DNA from: Bacteroidota bacterium
GTDB taxonomy: Bacteria; Bacteroidota; Bacteroidia; Chitinophagales; Chitinophagaceae
DNA length: 64,000 nt
Direction of reading: 5' to 3'
Assembly (NCBI GenBank): GCA_947448725.1
Contig: CANFOM010000002.1
Coordinates: forward strand, 62,001-126,000
Made by a program: the position numbers and the translations under genes. The notes under the pieces are model-generated. The model worked only from the letters and a program-made list of their open reading frames with translations. It did not search any database and was not told the origin of the DNA. Positions 43,605-52,900 of the stretch are shown piece by piece (the stretch's first letter is position 1; each line of letters starts with the position of its first letter).

Positions 43605-46040
43605 TTAATTTGGGTCAATGTCTATTACAATTTGGACAGATTTATATCTCGGGTGAACTTGTAGTAAGCGAATATAATGTAATAATTGTTTCTTAGCCAT
43701 TTGTAAGGATTCCGGCTGCTTAGAAATTTTTACAGCAAGTTCCCAGATGTATTTATTTCTTACCCGATTAACGATTGGCTGAGCTGGGCCTAATACTGTT
43801 TTTTGTATGGCTGGGCTAAGAGATTGGAAAAAGTGGTTAATGGCTTCTTCTGCAATATTATTTTCTTTATGCTTAAATAATAAACTTACCAATCTACTAA
43901 AGGGGGGATAGGCGAAATGTTTTCTATTCTGAATTTCAAATGCATAAAATCCGAAATAATCATGTTTTTGTACCAGCTGTACAATGGGATGTTGCATTTG
44001 GCTTACTTGTATGATTACTTTTCCTTGGTCATTGGTTCGGCCTGCTCTGCCACTTACCTGTTCCATCATTTGAAAGGCACGTTCATTGACTCTATAGTGA
44101 TTAAAATTAAGTAAACTATCTGCATCTACAATACCCACTAAGTCTACATTTTCAAAGTCTAATCCCTTAACCACCATTTGCGTACCCACTAAAATATCAA
44201 TTTGTTTTTGTTCAAATTGTTGAATCAATTGGTCATGTTCATTTTTCCCTTTCACATTGTCTAAGTCCATTCTAGCCACCACAATGCCTGGTAAACTTTG
44301 ATTTAATTTTTCTTCAATTTGTTCTGTACCAAAACTCTTTTGCTTAAAATGTTGTTTGCCACAAGCTTTGCAAGTGTTAACGATAGGATAACTCGCGCCG
44401 CAGTAATGGCAGGACAATACATTTTTGGCTTTGTGGTAAGTAAGGGTTACATCACAATGTTCACAATGAGGAATCCATCCGCAGGTTTCGCAAATTAAAT
44501 AAGGAGCATAGCCGCGTCTATTTTGAAATAGGATCACTTGCTTTTTATTGTCAATAGTTTTTTTGATGGATGCCAATAATTCTGGGGTTAAAATGGCCGT
44601 TCCTGCAGGTTGTTTTTTAGTGTCTATTAATTGAATGGTTGGAAGTGCTCCTTGGTTAAAGCGTTCACTTAAATAAGTATAGCCATATTTTTTAGATAGG
44701 GCATTAAAATAAGTTTCCACCGAAGGGGTAGCCGAGCCTACCACTACTTTAGCATTTATTTGACTAGCGTAATAAATTGCAGTATCTCTAGCTTGGTACC
44801 TTGGGGCTGGTTCCTGTTGTTTATAGGAGGGATCATGTTCTTCATCAATGATAATTAGCGATAAGTTTTTATATGGCAAGAATAAGGCCGATCTAGCACC
44901 TAATACAATTTTAATTTCACCAGTTTTAACCTTGTTCCATATCTCTACCCGCTCGTTGGGATTAAATTTGGAATGATAGATGGCAATGCTGCCTCCAAAA
45001 TACTGTTTTAAACGTCGAATCATTTGTGCAGTCAATGCAATTTCAGGCAATAAGTATAATGCTTGCTGGTTTTGTTGAATGACTTCCTTGATTAGGGCAA
45101 CGTAAATTTGAGTTTTACCACTGCCCGTAATGCCATGTAATAAATGAACGGGATGGGTGGCTAGTTGTTTTGTTATAGAATTAAAGGCAGCTAATTGTTG
45201 TTCAGATAATTTATGAAAATCTTGGTTACCTGAGGATGGGTCGGTTTGAAATCGGTCTTTTTTTCTTTTTTCTGCGATCAATACACCTTTGTCTATTAAT
45301 GCTTTTAATTGAGCAGTTGAAGCGCCAGATTTTTCTAGCATTTCTTTTTGTCTCACCTCTCCTTCTGTTTTTTCATAGTGTAAAAAAGCAAGCAATAGTT
45401 CCAATTGTTTTGGAGCTCTGGTCCAGTCGTTTAATAAAGCTTCTAAGGCAGGTTCGTTTCTATAATCGGGGTGCAGTAAAATAAATGTTTCTTCTTTTAT
45501 TTTATATTTATCCTTCATATTTTCTTGAACAAAACAAATTCCTTTTTGAATGAGTTTGTTAATGACAGGGTAGACCGATTTTTTATCTAGAAGTTTTTGA
45601 ATTTCAAGTAAGCTTAATGCTTTTCTAATTTCCAAAGCCTCGCTAATAATATATTCAGCATCACTTAAATTTTTTCCGTCATTAGCGTGTGCTTCATTTA
45701 AAATAAAAACGCTTTCACTTGAAATTTTTAAATGACTAGGAATAGCAGCTTGCATTACTTCGCCTTCCGTACACATATAGTATTGTGCCATCCATTCCCA
45801 CAAGGCCAATTGAGGTGGATAAAGGATGGGTTGATCATCTAGGATGGATAAGATAGGTTTTGGATTAAAATCTGCAGGCTTTTCAGGAAATATTTTTTTA
45901 ACAATACCAGCGTACCTTTTATTGGCACCCAACATCACTTCTACGCGCATGCCTATCATCAATTCCGACTGCATGGGTTCGGGAATCATCCAAGTGTAAT
46001 TTTTAGGAAGGGCTAAGGGTATGATTATTTCGGCGTACAT
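43605..46040 (-). CDS. priA: Primosomal protein N' (replication restart helicase)
   Basis: Superfamily 2 DNA helicase that reloads the replisome at stalled forks. It has 811 residues. An N-terminal DNA-binding domain is followed by the helicase motifs LLHGITGSGKTQIY (motif I) and IIDEEHD (DEEH). Eight zinc cysteines lie in CETCGWIPHCEHC...CHYCG...CKACG, then VGTQMVVKGLDF and SGRAGR. A TATTTTTG promoter lies 11 bases upstream of the ATG. murB follows immediately. Confidence 0.95.
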   Translation of the reverse strand: MYAEIIIPLALPKNYTWMIPEPMQSELMIGMRVEVMLGANKRYAGIVKKIFPEKPADFNPKPILSILDDQPILYPPQLALWEWMAQYYMCTEGEVMQAAIPSHLKISSESVFILNEAHANDGKNLSDAEYIISEALEIRKALSLLEIQKLLDKKSVYPVINKLIQKGICFVQENMKDKYKIKEETFILLHPDYRNEPALEALLNDWTRAPKQLELLLAFLHYEKTEGEVRQKEMLEKSGASTAQLKALIDKGVLIAEKRKKDRFQTDPSSGNQDFHKLSEQQLAAFNSITKQLATHPVHLLHGITGSGKTQIYVALIKEVIQQNQQALYLLPEIALTAQMIRRLKQYFGGSIAIYHSKFNPNERVEIWNKVKTGEIKIVLGARSALFLPYKNLSLIIIDEEHDPSYKQQEPAPRYQARDTAIYYASQINAKVVVGSATPSVETYFNALSKKYGYTYLSERFNQGALPTIQLIDTKKQPAGTAILTPELLASIKKTIDNKKQVILFQNRRGYAPYLICETCGWIPHCEHCDVTLTYHKAKNVLSCHYCGASYPIVNTCKACGKQHFKQKSFGTEQIEEKLNQSLPGIVVARMDLDNVKGKNEHDQLIQQFEQKQIDILVGTQMVVKGLDFENVDLVGIVDADSLLNFNHYRVNERAFQMMEQVSGRAGRTNDQGKVIIQVSQMQHPIVQLVQKHDYFGFYAFEIQNRKHFAYPPFSRLVSLLFKHKENNIAEEAINHFFQSLSPAIQKTVLGPAQPIVNRVRNKYIWELAVKISKQPESLQMAKKQLLHYIRLLQVHPRYKSVQIVIDIDPN

Positions 46041-46051
46041 AGTTTGGGGTG

Positions 46052-46059
46052 CAAAAATA
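46052..46059 (-). promoter_or_regulatory. TAnnTTTG element of priA
   Basis: The minus strand reads TATTTTTG between the plsC stop and the priA ATG (46040). The leader would be about eight bases, so priA may be expressed both from here and from plsC read-through. Confidence 0.5.
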
Positions 46060-46061
46060 CA

Positions 46062-46823
46062 CTATGATTTTGGATACTTTCTATATCTTCTCATGCCTTG
46101 CTCCATTTTCTGATACACTAAATCACGCAATTGCTCCATTTGGTCAATGGAGTAGTTGTCTACCTCAATGGTTTCAAGATACACTACACGATTTTTGCCA
46201 GGGGTTAAAGAAAATAGACTGTCATAATGCATTCTATCAATGGCATCTATCATGAGTACTGGCTGAATAGGTATTTTCATTTCAATGGCTAATTTAAAAG
46301 CCCCATTAAAAAATGATTTAAGTGGCACATCGGTGGTCATGCTAAAAGTGCCTTCTGGAAAAATAAAAATGGATATTTTTTTATGTAATGCTGCTTTTAA
46401 ATTTCTTAAGCTCTGTGCTCTTTTTGCTGGGCTACTGCGGTCAACCATTATAACAGCGGCTCGGTATACCCAACCAAATATGGGAATTTTTGAAGATTCA
46501 AATTTCCCTAGTGCTCGAATGGGTTGATGTTTTAATTGAACAATGGGAGGAATGTCCATATAGGAATTATGGTTGCCTACAAAAATATGCGGACGATTAA
46601 ATTGATGAGCGGCTTCATAAATTTCTTCATGGCGAAAACCAATAAAAAAGTATAGAATCTTTGACCAGTACCTGCAAACAAAATAAATACGATTGCCTAA
46701 TTTTTTTCTCCCGAAAGGCAATAAGAAAACTAAGGAGATGGCAGCTAAAATGGTAAGCAATGCAAATATCAATACTACATATAAGCAGTAGAGGAATTGT
46801 ATTGCTTTTAAGAATGGTTTCAT
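46062..46823 (-). CDS. 1-acyl-sn-glycerol-3-phosphate acyltransferase (PlsC family)
   Basis: Membrane-bound acyltransferase that turns lysophosphatidic acid into phosphatidic acid. It has 253 residues. A hydrophobic N-terminal segment (about 8-35) is followed by the catalytic HX4D motif in VGNHNSYMD (about 78-86) and FPEGTFS (about 154-160). Other lysophospholipid acyltransferases share these motifs, so the precise acceptor is not certain. It begins just after the amt terminator. Confidence 0.87.
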   Translation of the reverse strand: MKPFLKAIQFLYCLYVVLIFALLTILAAISLVFLLPFGRKKLGNRIYFVCRYWSKILYFFIGFRHEEIYEAAHQFNRPHIFVGNHNSYMDIPPIVQLKHQPIRALGKFESSKIPIFGWVYRAAVIMVDRSSPAKRAQSLRNLKAALHKKISIFIFPEGTFSMTTDVPLKSFFNGAFKLAIEMKIPIQPVLMIDAIDRMHYDSLFSLTPGKNRVVYLETIEVDNYSIDQMEQLRDLVYQKMEQGMRRYRKYPKS

Positions 46824-46836
46824 GTTGCACTAATAT

Positions 46837-46869
46837 AATAAAAAAGGCCCGAAATTTCATTCGGGCCTT
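46837..46869 (-). terminator. Intrinsic terminator of amt
   Basis: AAGGCCCGAA and TTCGGGCCTT form a perfect 10-pair stem with a 6-base loop. On the minus strand it is followed by a T-rich stretch. It separates amt from plsC. Confidence 0.9.
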
Positions 46870-46905
46870 AAGGAAAATATATATTGTGCTAAGAACTTTA
46901 AATTA

Positions 46906-48264
46906 TTAAGCTTTTAAAGGGTTTCTGCCATATTTTTCATCATGTTGTGTAGCATCTAATCCCAATTCTTCATCTTCTTCGGTTACTCTTAAAGGCATGA
47001 TAATGCTAATGAATTTAAAGATTAAGTAAGATACGGTGAAGCTATAAAAAACTACAATCAACATAGCTTTTAGTTGTATGAAGAAAAATGTAGGGTTGCC
47101 GTAAAATAAACCATCAGCACCAGCAGCATTAACGGACTTGGAAGCAAATATTCCAGTCATTAACATACCCACCATGCCACCTATTCCATGACAAGGGAAT
47201 ACATCCAAGGTATCATCTACTCTAGACAATTTAAATACATGACTTGCTACATTAGAAATAATTGCAGCAATCATTCCTATAAATATACTTTGAGGGATGC
47301 CTACAAAACCTGCAGCAGGAGTAATGGCTACTAATCCCACTACCGCACCTATACAAAATCCAAGTACAGAAGGTTTTCTTCCTTTTAAAACATCAAAAAA
47401 CATCCAAGCTAAACCAGCAGAAGCGGCAGCGGTATTGGTAGTAGCAAAAGCATTAATCGCTAAAGCATTAGCTCCTAATGCAGAACCTGCATTAAAGCCA
47501 AACCAACCAAACCAAAGTAAACCGGTACCAATTAATACATAAGGGATATTCGCTGGAGGAATTTCTTGTTGTTCCAATTTAGATCGACGAGATTTTAAAA
47601 CAATGGCTCCAGCTAATGCGGCACAACCTGCGCTAATGTGCACTACTGTTCCGCCCGCAAAATCGAGTGCGCCCATTTTAAATAAAAATCCTTGTGGATG
47701 CCAAGACCAATGAGCCAATGGTGCATACACTAATATGATAAATAATACAATGAATAAAATGTAAGAAGTAAATTTAATACGTTCAGCAACCGCACCTACA
47801 ACAAGACCCGGTGTGATAATCGCAAACATTAATTGGAAAAGTGCAAATAGTAATAAGGGAATGGTCATGGCTGTACCACCTTGTAAAGTAGGCGCGCCAT
47901 TAACAACACCTTTAAAGAATAAATGAGTCATTGGATTGCCAATAATGCCGTTGATGCTTTCACCAAAGCTTAAGCTATATCCAAAGCTGATCCAGATTAC
48001 GGATACAATACCAGCGGATACAATACTCTTGATCATAGTAGAGATAATGTTTTTACGATGCACCATACCGCCATAAAAGAAGGCTAAACCTGGGGTCATA
48101 ATAAAGACAAGTGCTGTAGCTACTAAAATCCAAGCTATGTCGGCTCCACTATAGGTGGTAGCATCCCCCTGAAAGCTAGGCAGCTGTGGGACAAACAAAG
48201 CTAGAATGGCTACAATAAGTAATAAGATAAAGGGTGCATATTTTTGCACGTTTTCATTTTTCAT
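46906..48264 (-). CDS. amt: Ammonium transporter
   Basis: Inner-membrane ammonium channel of about 452 residues with eleven hydrophobic helices. The twin pore histidines are in GGTVVHISAG (about 207) and in FPCHGIGGMVG. MTPGLAFFYGGMVHRKN near the N-terminus is the Amt signature. A TTG lies upstream in frame (48270); the ATG at 48264 is chosen. No glnK (PII) gene is next to it, which is the usual partner in other bacteria. It lies downstream of gltB and gltD on the same strand, so ammonium uptake and assimilation are grouped. Confidence 0.95.
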   Translation of the reverse strand: MKNENVQKYAPFILLLIVAILALFVPQLPSFQGDATTYSGADIAWILVATALVFIMTPGLAFFYGGMVHRKNIISTMIKSIVSAGIVSVIWISFGYSLSFGESINGIIGNPMTHLFFKGVVNGAPTLQGGTAMTIPLLLFALFQLMFAIITPGLVVGAVAERIKFTSYILFIVLFIILVYAPLAHWSWHPQGFLFKMGALDFAGGTVVHISAGCAALAGAIVLKSRRSKLEQQEIPPANIPYVLIGTGLLWFGWFGFNAGSALGANALAINAFATTNTAAASAGLAWMFFDVLKGRKPSVLGFCIGAVVGLVAITPAAGFVGIPQSIFIGMIAAIISNVASHVFKLSRVDDTLDVFPCHGIGGMVGMLMTGIFASKSVNAAGADGLFYGNPTFFFIQLKAMLIVVFYSFTVSYLIFKFISIIMPLRVTEEDEELGLDATQHDEKYGRNPLKA

Positions 48265-48292
48265 AAGCAATTGTTATTATAAATAATTAAAA

Positions 48293-48307
48293 TATGTTAA
48301 TTACATA
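48293..48307. promoter_or_regulatory. Small inverted repeat upstream of amt
   Basis: TATGT-TAATT-ACATA, 28 bases before the amt ATG, in a very AT-rich gap. It is placed where a regulator could bind, but such short AT-rich palindromes can occur by chance. Confidence 0.25.
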
Positions 48308-48394
48308 CCAAATATAGAGCTATTTATAATAAATCTATATATATTTAATATATACAAATTATATATAATATTATTAATAAGCAAATAAATATAC

Positions 48395-48423
48395 CATAAG
48401 TAATTGTATTGTAGTTACTTATG
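48395..48423. promoter_or_regulatory. 9-base inverted repeat between gltD and amt
   Basis: CATAAGTAA (48395-48403) and TTACTTATG (48415-48423) are perfect inverted copies with an 11-base spacer. It lies 67 bases after gltD and 130 bases before amt. It may be an operator, or a weak stem-loop at the end of the gltD message; no T-run follows. The rest of the 226-base gap is AT-rich and without other recognisable features. Confidence 0.35.
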
Positions 48424-48490
48424 ATATTACTATGATATTTGTTAATAAATAGATGTGGAAAAAAAGTAAATAAATTAGGAACTACCTAAT

Positions 48491-49966
48491 TTATTTTAAA
48501 TGCATGAATAAGCTGCTGTCCTTGGATTCTAATAAAGAGGAACCTGTTAAATAGATATCTACTTTACGAGCACACTCTCGACCTTCGCTAATGGCCCAAA
48601 CGACAAGAGATTGACCTCGGCGCATATCACCAGCTGTAAAAACTTTGGCAATATTGGTTTGATAGGCTTGTTCTGTAGCTTTTACGTTTCCGCGTTCATC
48701 TAATTCAACGCCTAGTTCATCTAATAGGCCAGTGGGCTCAGCATGTAAAAATCCCATAGCTAATAAAGCTAGTTCGCAAGGAATTTCTTTTTCACTACCG
48801 GCTTTTTCGGTAAACTTACTTGGTCGTCCATCGTTGGCATTGGTCCATTCCAAGTCAACTATTTGTAAAGCTTTTAAATTTCCTTTTTCATCACCTATAA
48901 ATGCTTTTGTAGCAACACCCCAAATTCTTTCTGCGCCTTCTTCATGTGAAGTGGTTGTTTTCAATAACATAGGGTAGGTGGGCCAAGGCATATAATTGGC
49001 TCTACTTTCTGGGGGCTTAGGCAATAATTCAAATTGAGTCACTGATTTTGCTAAATGTCTATTTGAAGTTCCAACACAATCACTTCCAGTATCTCCACCA
49101 CCAATGACTACTACATTCTTTTTAGTGGCCATGATTTCGGCTTCCTCTATAGCAATTTCACTAACTCTTTTATTTTGTTGTTTTAAAAATTCCATCGCAT
49201 AATGAACCCCTTTTAAATCTCGTCCTGGGATATTCAAATCTCTTGGAATGGTAGATCCACCTGCTAACACTACTGCATGATAATCGCGCATAATGTCGTT
49301 GACTCTTATATTAACACCCACATAGGCATTGCATATAAAATTTACGCCTTCTTCTTCTAACACCTTAATGCGACGTTCTACTACTGTTTTTTCTAATTTA
49401 AAATCAGGAATACCAAAGCGTAATAAACCTCCTGGTTTGGGATCTCTTTCATAAACCGTTACCTCATGACCTGCATAATTTAATTGAGCAGCAGTGGCTA
49501 AGCCTGCAGGTCCAGATCCTATCACAGCAACTTTCTTACCTGTTCTTACATTAGGTTTACGCGGTTTTACAAAGCCTTTTTCAAAAGCTATTTCAATAAT
49601 ATGTTTTTCAATTTCCTCAATTGTAACGGCTGGTTGATTAATGCCTAATACACAGGCGCTTTCACAAGGGGCTGGACAAATTCTTCCGGTAAATTCGGGA
49701 AAATTATTAGTTGATATTAAAATTTCGTAAGCGTCTTTCCATTCTTTGCGATACACTGCATCATTGAATTCTGGAATAATATTGCCTAAGGGACAGCCGC
49801 TATGGCAAAAGGGCACACCACAATTCATGCAACGCGCCGATTGTTCATTCAATTTTTGTTCAGGCAATAAAGAGACAAACTCTTTATAGTTCTTTTTTCT
49901 ATCCTTCACTGGTAATTTGGAAGGGAGTTCTCTCGTAAATTCTTTAAATCCAGTTGGCTTGCCCAT
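48491..49966 (-). CDS. gltD: Glutamate synthase (NADPH-type) small subunit
   Basis: Supplies electrons to GltB through FAD and Fe-S clusters. It has 491 residues. N-terminal cysteine clusters are CMNCGVPFCHSGCP and CPAPCESACV. The FAD loop is VIGSGPAGLATAAQL (about 149), and a second dinucleotide loop VVIGGGDTGSDC lies near 285. A C-terminal FAD motif AGDMRRGQSLVVWAI closes the fold. It follows gltB by 30 bases. Confidence 0.95.
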   Translation of the reverse strand: MGKPTGFKEFTRELPSKLPVKDRKKNYKEFVSLLPEQKLNEQSARCMNCGVPFCHSGCPLGNIIPEFNDAVYRKEWKDAYEILISTNNFPEFTGRICPAPCESACVLGINQPAVTIEEIEKHIIEIAFEKGFVKPRKPNVRTGKKVAVIGSGPAGLATAAQLNYAGHEVTVYERDPKPGGLLRFGIPDFKLEKTVVERRIKVLEEEGVNFICNAYVGVNIRVNDIMRDYHAVVLAGGSTIPRDLNIPGRDLKGVHYAMEFLKQQNKRVSEIAIEEAEIMATKKNVVVIGGGDTGSDCVGTSNRHLAKSVTQFELLPKPPESRANYMPWPTYPMLLKTTTSHEEGAERIWGVATKAFIGDEKGNLKALQIVDLEWTNANDGRPSKFTEKAGSEKEIPCELALLAMGFLHAEPTGLLDELGVELDERGNVKATEQAYQTNIAKVFTAGDMRRGQSLVVWAISEGRECARKVDIYLTGSSLLESKDSSLFMHLK

Positions 49967-49996
49967 AGTTAATATTCAAAAAAAATTAATTATAAA

Positions 49997-52900
49997 TTAT
50001 TTAGCTGCAGTTAATTTTGCTTTTTGTTTTTGTAATGCCTTTTTGTAATCGCTTGGGAATACTTTGACAATATGTTTTAATTGATTGTCAAAATCGGCTA
50101 AAATAAATTTAGCTACAGCACTACCTGTATTATTAAAATGTTGTTGAATTAAATTTTGTAATAATAATTGGTCCTCCTTATCAGTTGATTCTAATTCGAC
50201 CATTTCTTTATTGCACATTAATTCAAAATTATTTTGAACATCATATACATAGGCAATGCCACCACTCATGCCGGCTGCGAAGTTTCTACCCGTTGCTCCT
50301 AATATAACAGCGATGCCACCTGTCATGTATTCGCAACCATGATCTCCAATACCTTCTACCACCACGGTAGCTCCAGAATTTCTAACGGCAAATCTTTCAC
50401 CAGCTTTACCTCTAATAAATGCAGTACCACTAGTTGCACCATAAAATGCAACGTTACCAATGATGATATTCTCTTCAGGTACGAAGCTTGCTTTTTTATC
50501 AGGATACACTATTAATTGAGCACCACTTAATCCTTTACCAAAATAATCATTAGCATCGCCTTCTAATTCTAAAGTAACACCTTTGGTATTGAAAGCGCCA
50601 AAGCTTTGACCCGCAGTTCCTATAAATTTAAAATGTAGGGTATCTTCGGGTAAGCCTTCTGCTTTATATACTTTAGTTATTTCGTTGGAGACAATTGTTC
50701 CGGTAGTACGGTCGGTATTTTTAATTTCAAATTGTGCACTTACCTTTTGTTGGCTATCAATTGCAGGTTTAGCGGCAGCTAATAATTTCCAATCTAACAC
50801 ATCGCTCATTAAATGATCCTGTGTTTCTGTTTGGTACAAACCCACCCCAGCTTCGGCAGGCTCTTTATATAATACTTCGCTTAAATCTAAATTCTTGTAT
50901 TTCCAATGGGTAATATTTTCACGCATGGTTAAGGCATCTACTTGACCCACCATCTCATTAATTGTTCTATAACCCAGTTCGGCCATTATTTCACGAAGCT
51001 CTTGTGTGATGAATTCGAAAAAGTGAACTACATGATCGGGGTCTCCTGTAAAACGTTTGCGTAATTCCGGATCTTGAGTAGCTACTCCAACAGGGCAAGT
51101 ATTCATATGACACTTACGCATCATGATACAACCTTCCACTATTAAAGCTGCAGTAGCAACACCCCATTCTTCAGCGCCTAATAAAGTAGCTATGGCAATA
51201 TCGCGACCTGTTTTCATTTGACCATCTGCTTGCACTACCACACGACTGCGTAATTTATTTTTTACTAAAGTTTGGTGTGTTTCTGCCAATCCTAATTCCC
51301 ATGGCAAACCTGCATGTTTAATAGAGCTTAATGGTGATGCACCTGTACCTCCATCAAAACCTGCTATTAATACTACATCTGCTTTTGCTTTGGTAACCCC
51401 TGCGGCAATTGTACCAACCCCTGCTTTAGAAACTAATTTTACATTAATTCTTGCAGCACGATTCGCATTTTTTAAATCAAATATGAGTTGTGATAAATCT
51501 TCAATGGAATAAATATCATGGTGTGGTGGTGGAGAAATTAATCCAACACCTGGAGTAGCATGTCTTGTTTTTCCAATCCAATCATCCACTTTATCGCCAG
51601 GTAATTGTCCGCCTTCGCCTGGTTTTGCACCCTGAGCCATTTTTATTTGTAATTCATCTGCTTCAGATAAATAGTAACTAGTTACGCCAAATCTTGCACT
51701 TGCAACTTGTTTAATTGCGCTGCGCATAGAATCTCCATTGGGTAATTTAGTATAACGTATTTCATCTTCACCGCCTTCTCCTGTATTACTTTTTCCACCT
51801 AAACGGTTCATGGCAATGGCTAAAGTAGTATGCGCTTCCCAAGAAATAGATCCAAAAGACATAGCACCTGTAGCAAAACGTCGATAGATAGCAGCTGCTG
51901 GTTCTACTTCGTCAATAGAAATAGAGGGGCGGGTTGGTTTAAAATCAAATAAGCTTCTTAGCGTACAAGCTTTTTCGGTTTGGTCGTTTACTAACTTGGA
52001 ATATTTTTTAAAACTTGCATAATCATTCGCTTTAGTAGAATGTTGTAGCAAGTGAATGGTTTGCGGATTAAATAAATGAAATTCTCCACGACGTTTCCAT
52101 TGATATACACCTCCTTCGGTTAAGCGATCTACAGGGGAAGATTTTTTAGCAAAAGCTAAATCGTGTTTAGCTAAAATTTCTTTGGCAATTTCATCTAACC
52201 CCATTCCATCAATACGTGATATAGCACCTGTGAAGTGTCGGCTAACTACGTCTTTATTGATTCCAATAATTTCAAATATTTGAGCGCCTTGATAAGATTG
52301 TAAAGTGGAAATACCCATTTTTGAAAACACTTTATACAATCCTTCATTGACTGCTTTGATATAATTCTTCTTTAATTTTTCAGCATCGTAATCGGTCTTA
52401 ATTTTCTCTTCAATTTTCATATCACGAATGGTAGACAAAGCCATGTAGGGGTTAATAGCTGTTGCGCCAAAACCAATTAAGCAAGCATAATGATGTACTT
52501 CCCAAACATCGCCCGCTTCCACAATGATACCCACTTTACCTCTTAATCCTTTTCTGATTAAATGATGATGGACACTAGCACAAGCCAACAAGGTTGGAAT
52601 AGCAGCATGTTCGGAATCAATCGAACGATCGGTTAAAACAATTACTTCAAATCCATCTTCCACTGCATCTACAGCATAACGCCCCAATCGATCCAAGCCT
52701 CTTTTTAAAGAACCTTCTTTTCCGTCGGCTCTAAAATAACATTGTAAGGTTTTGGCTTGAAACACACCTGTGTCTATACTTCTAATTTTTTCTAATTCGT
52801 GGTTATTTAAAATAGGATGCTTTAATGCCAAGCAATGACTCGCCATAGGATCTTCCACTAATAAGTTGCCTTGACTACCAACAAAAGTAGCTAAGGACAT

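Noticed and set aside
48300..48370. Very AT-rich run as a possible replication origin or DnaA region
   Set aside because: No cluster of DnaA boxes (TTATCCACA-like) and no dnaA/dnaN neighbours; it is better explained as an ordinary promoter gap.
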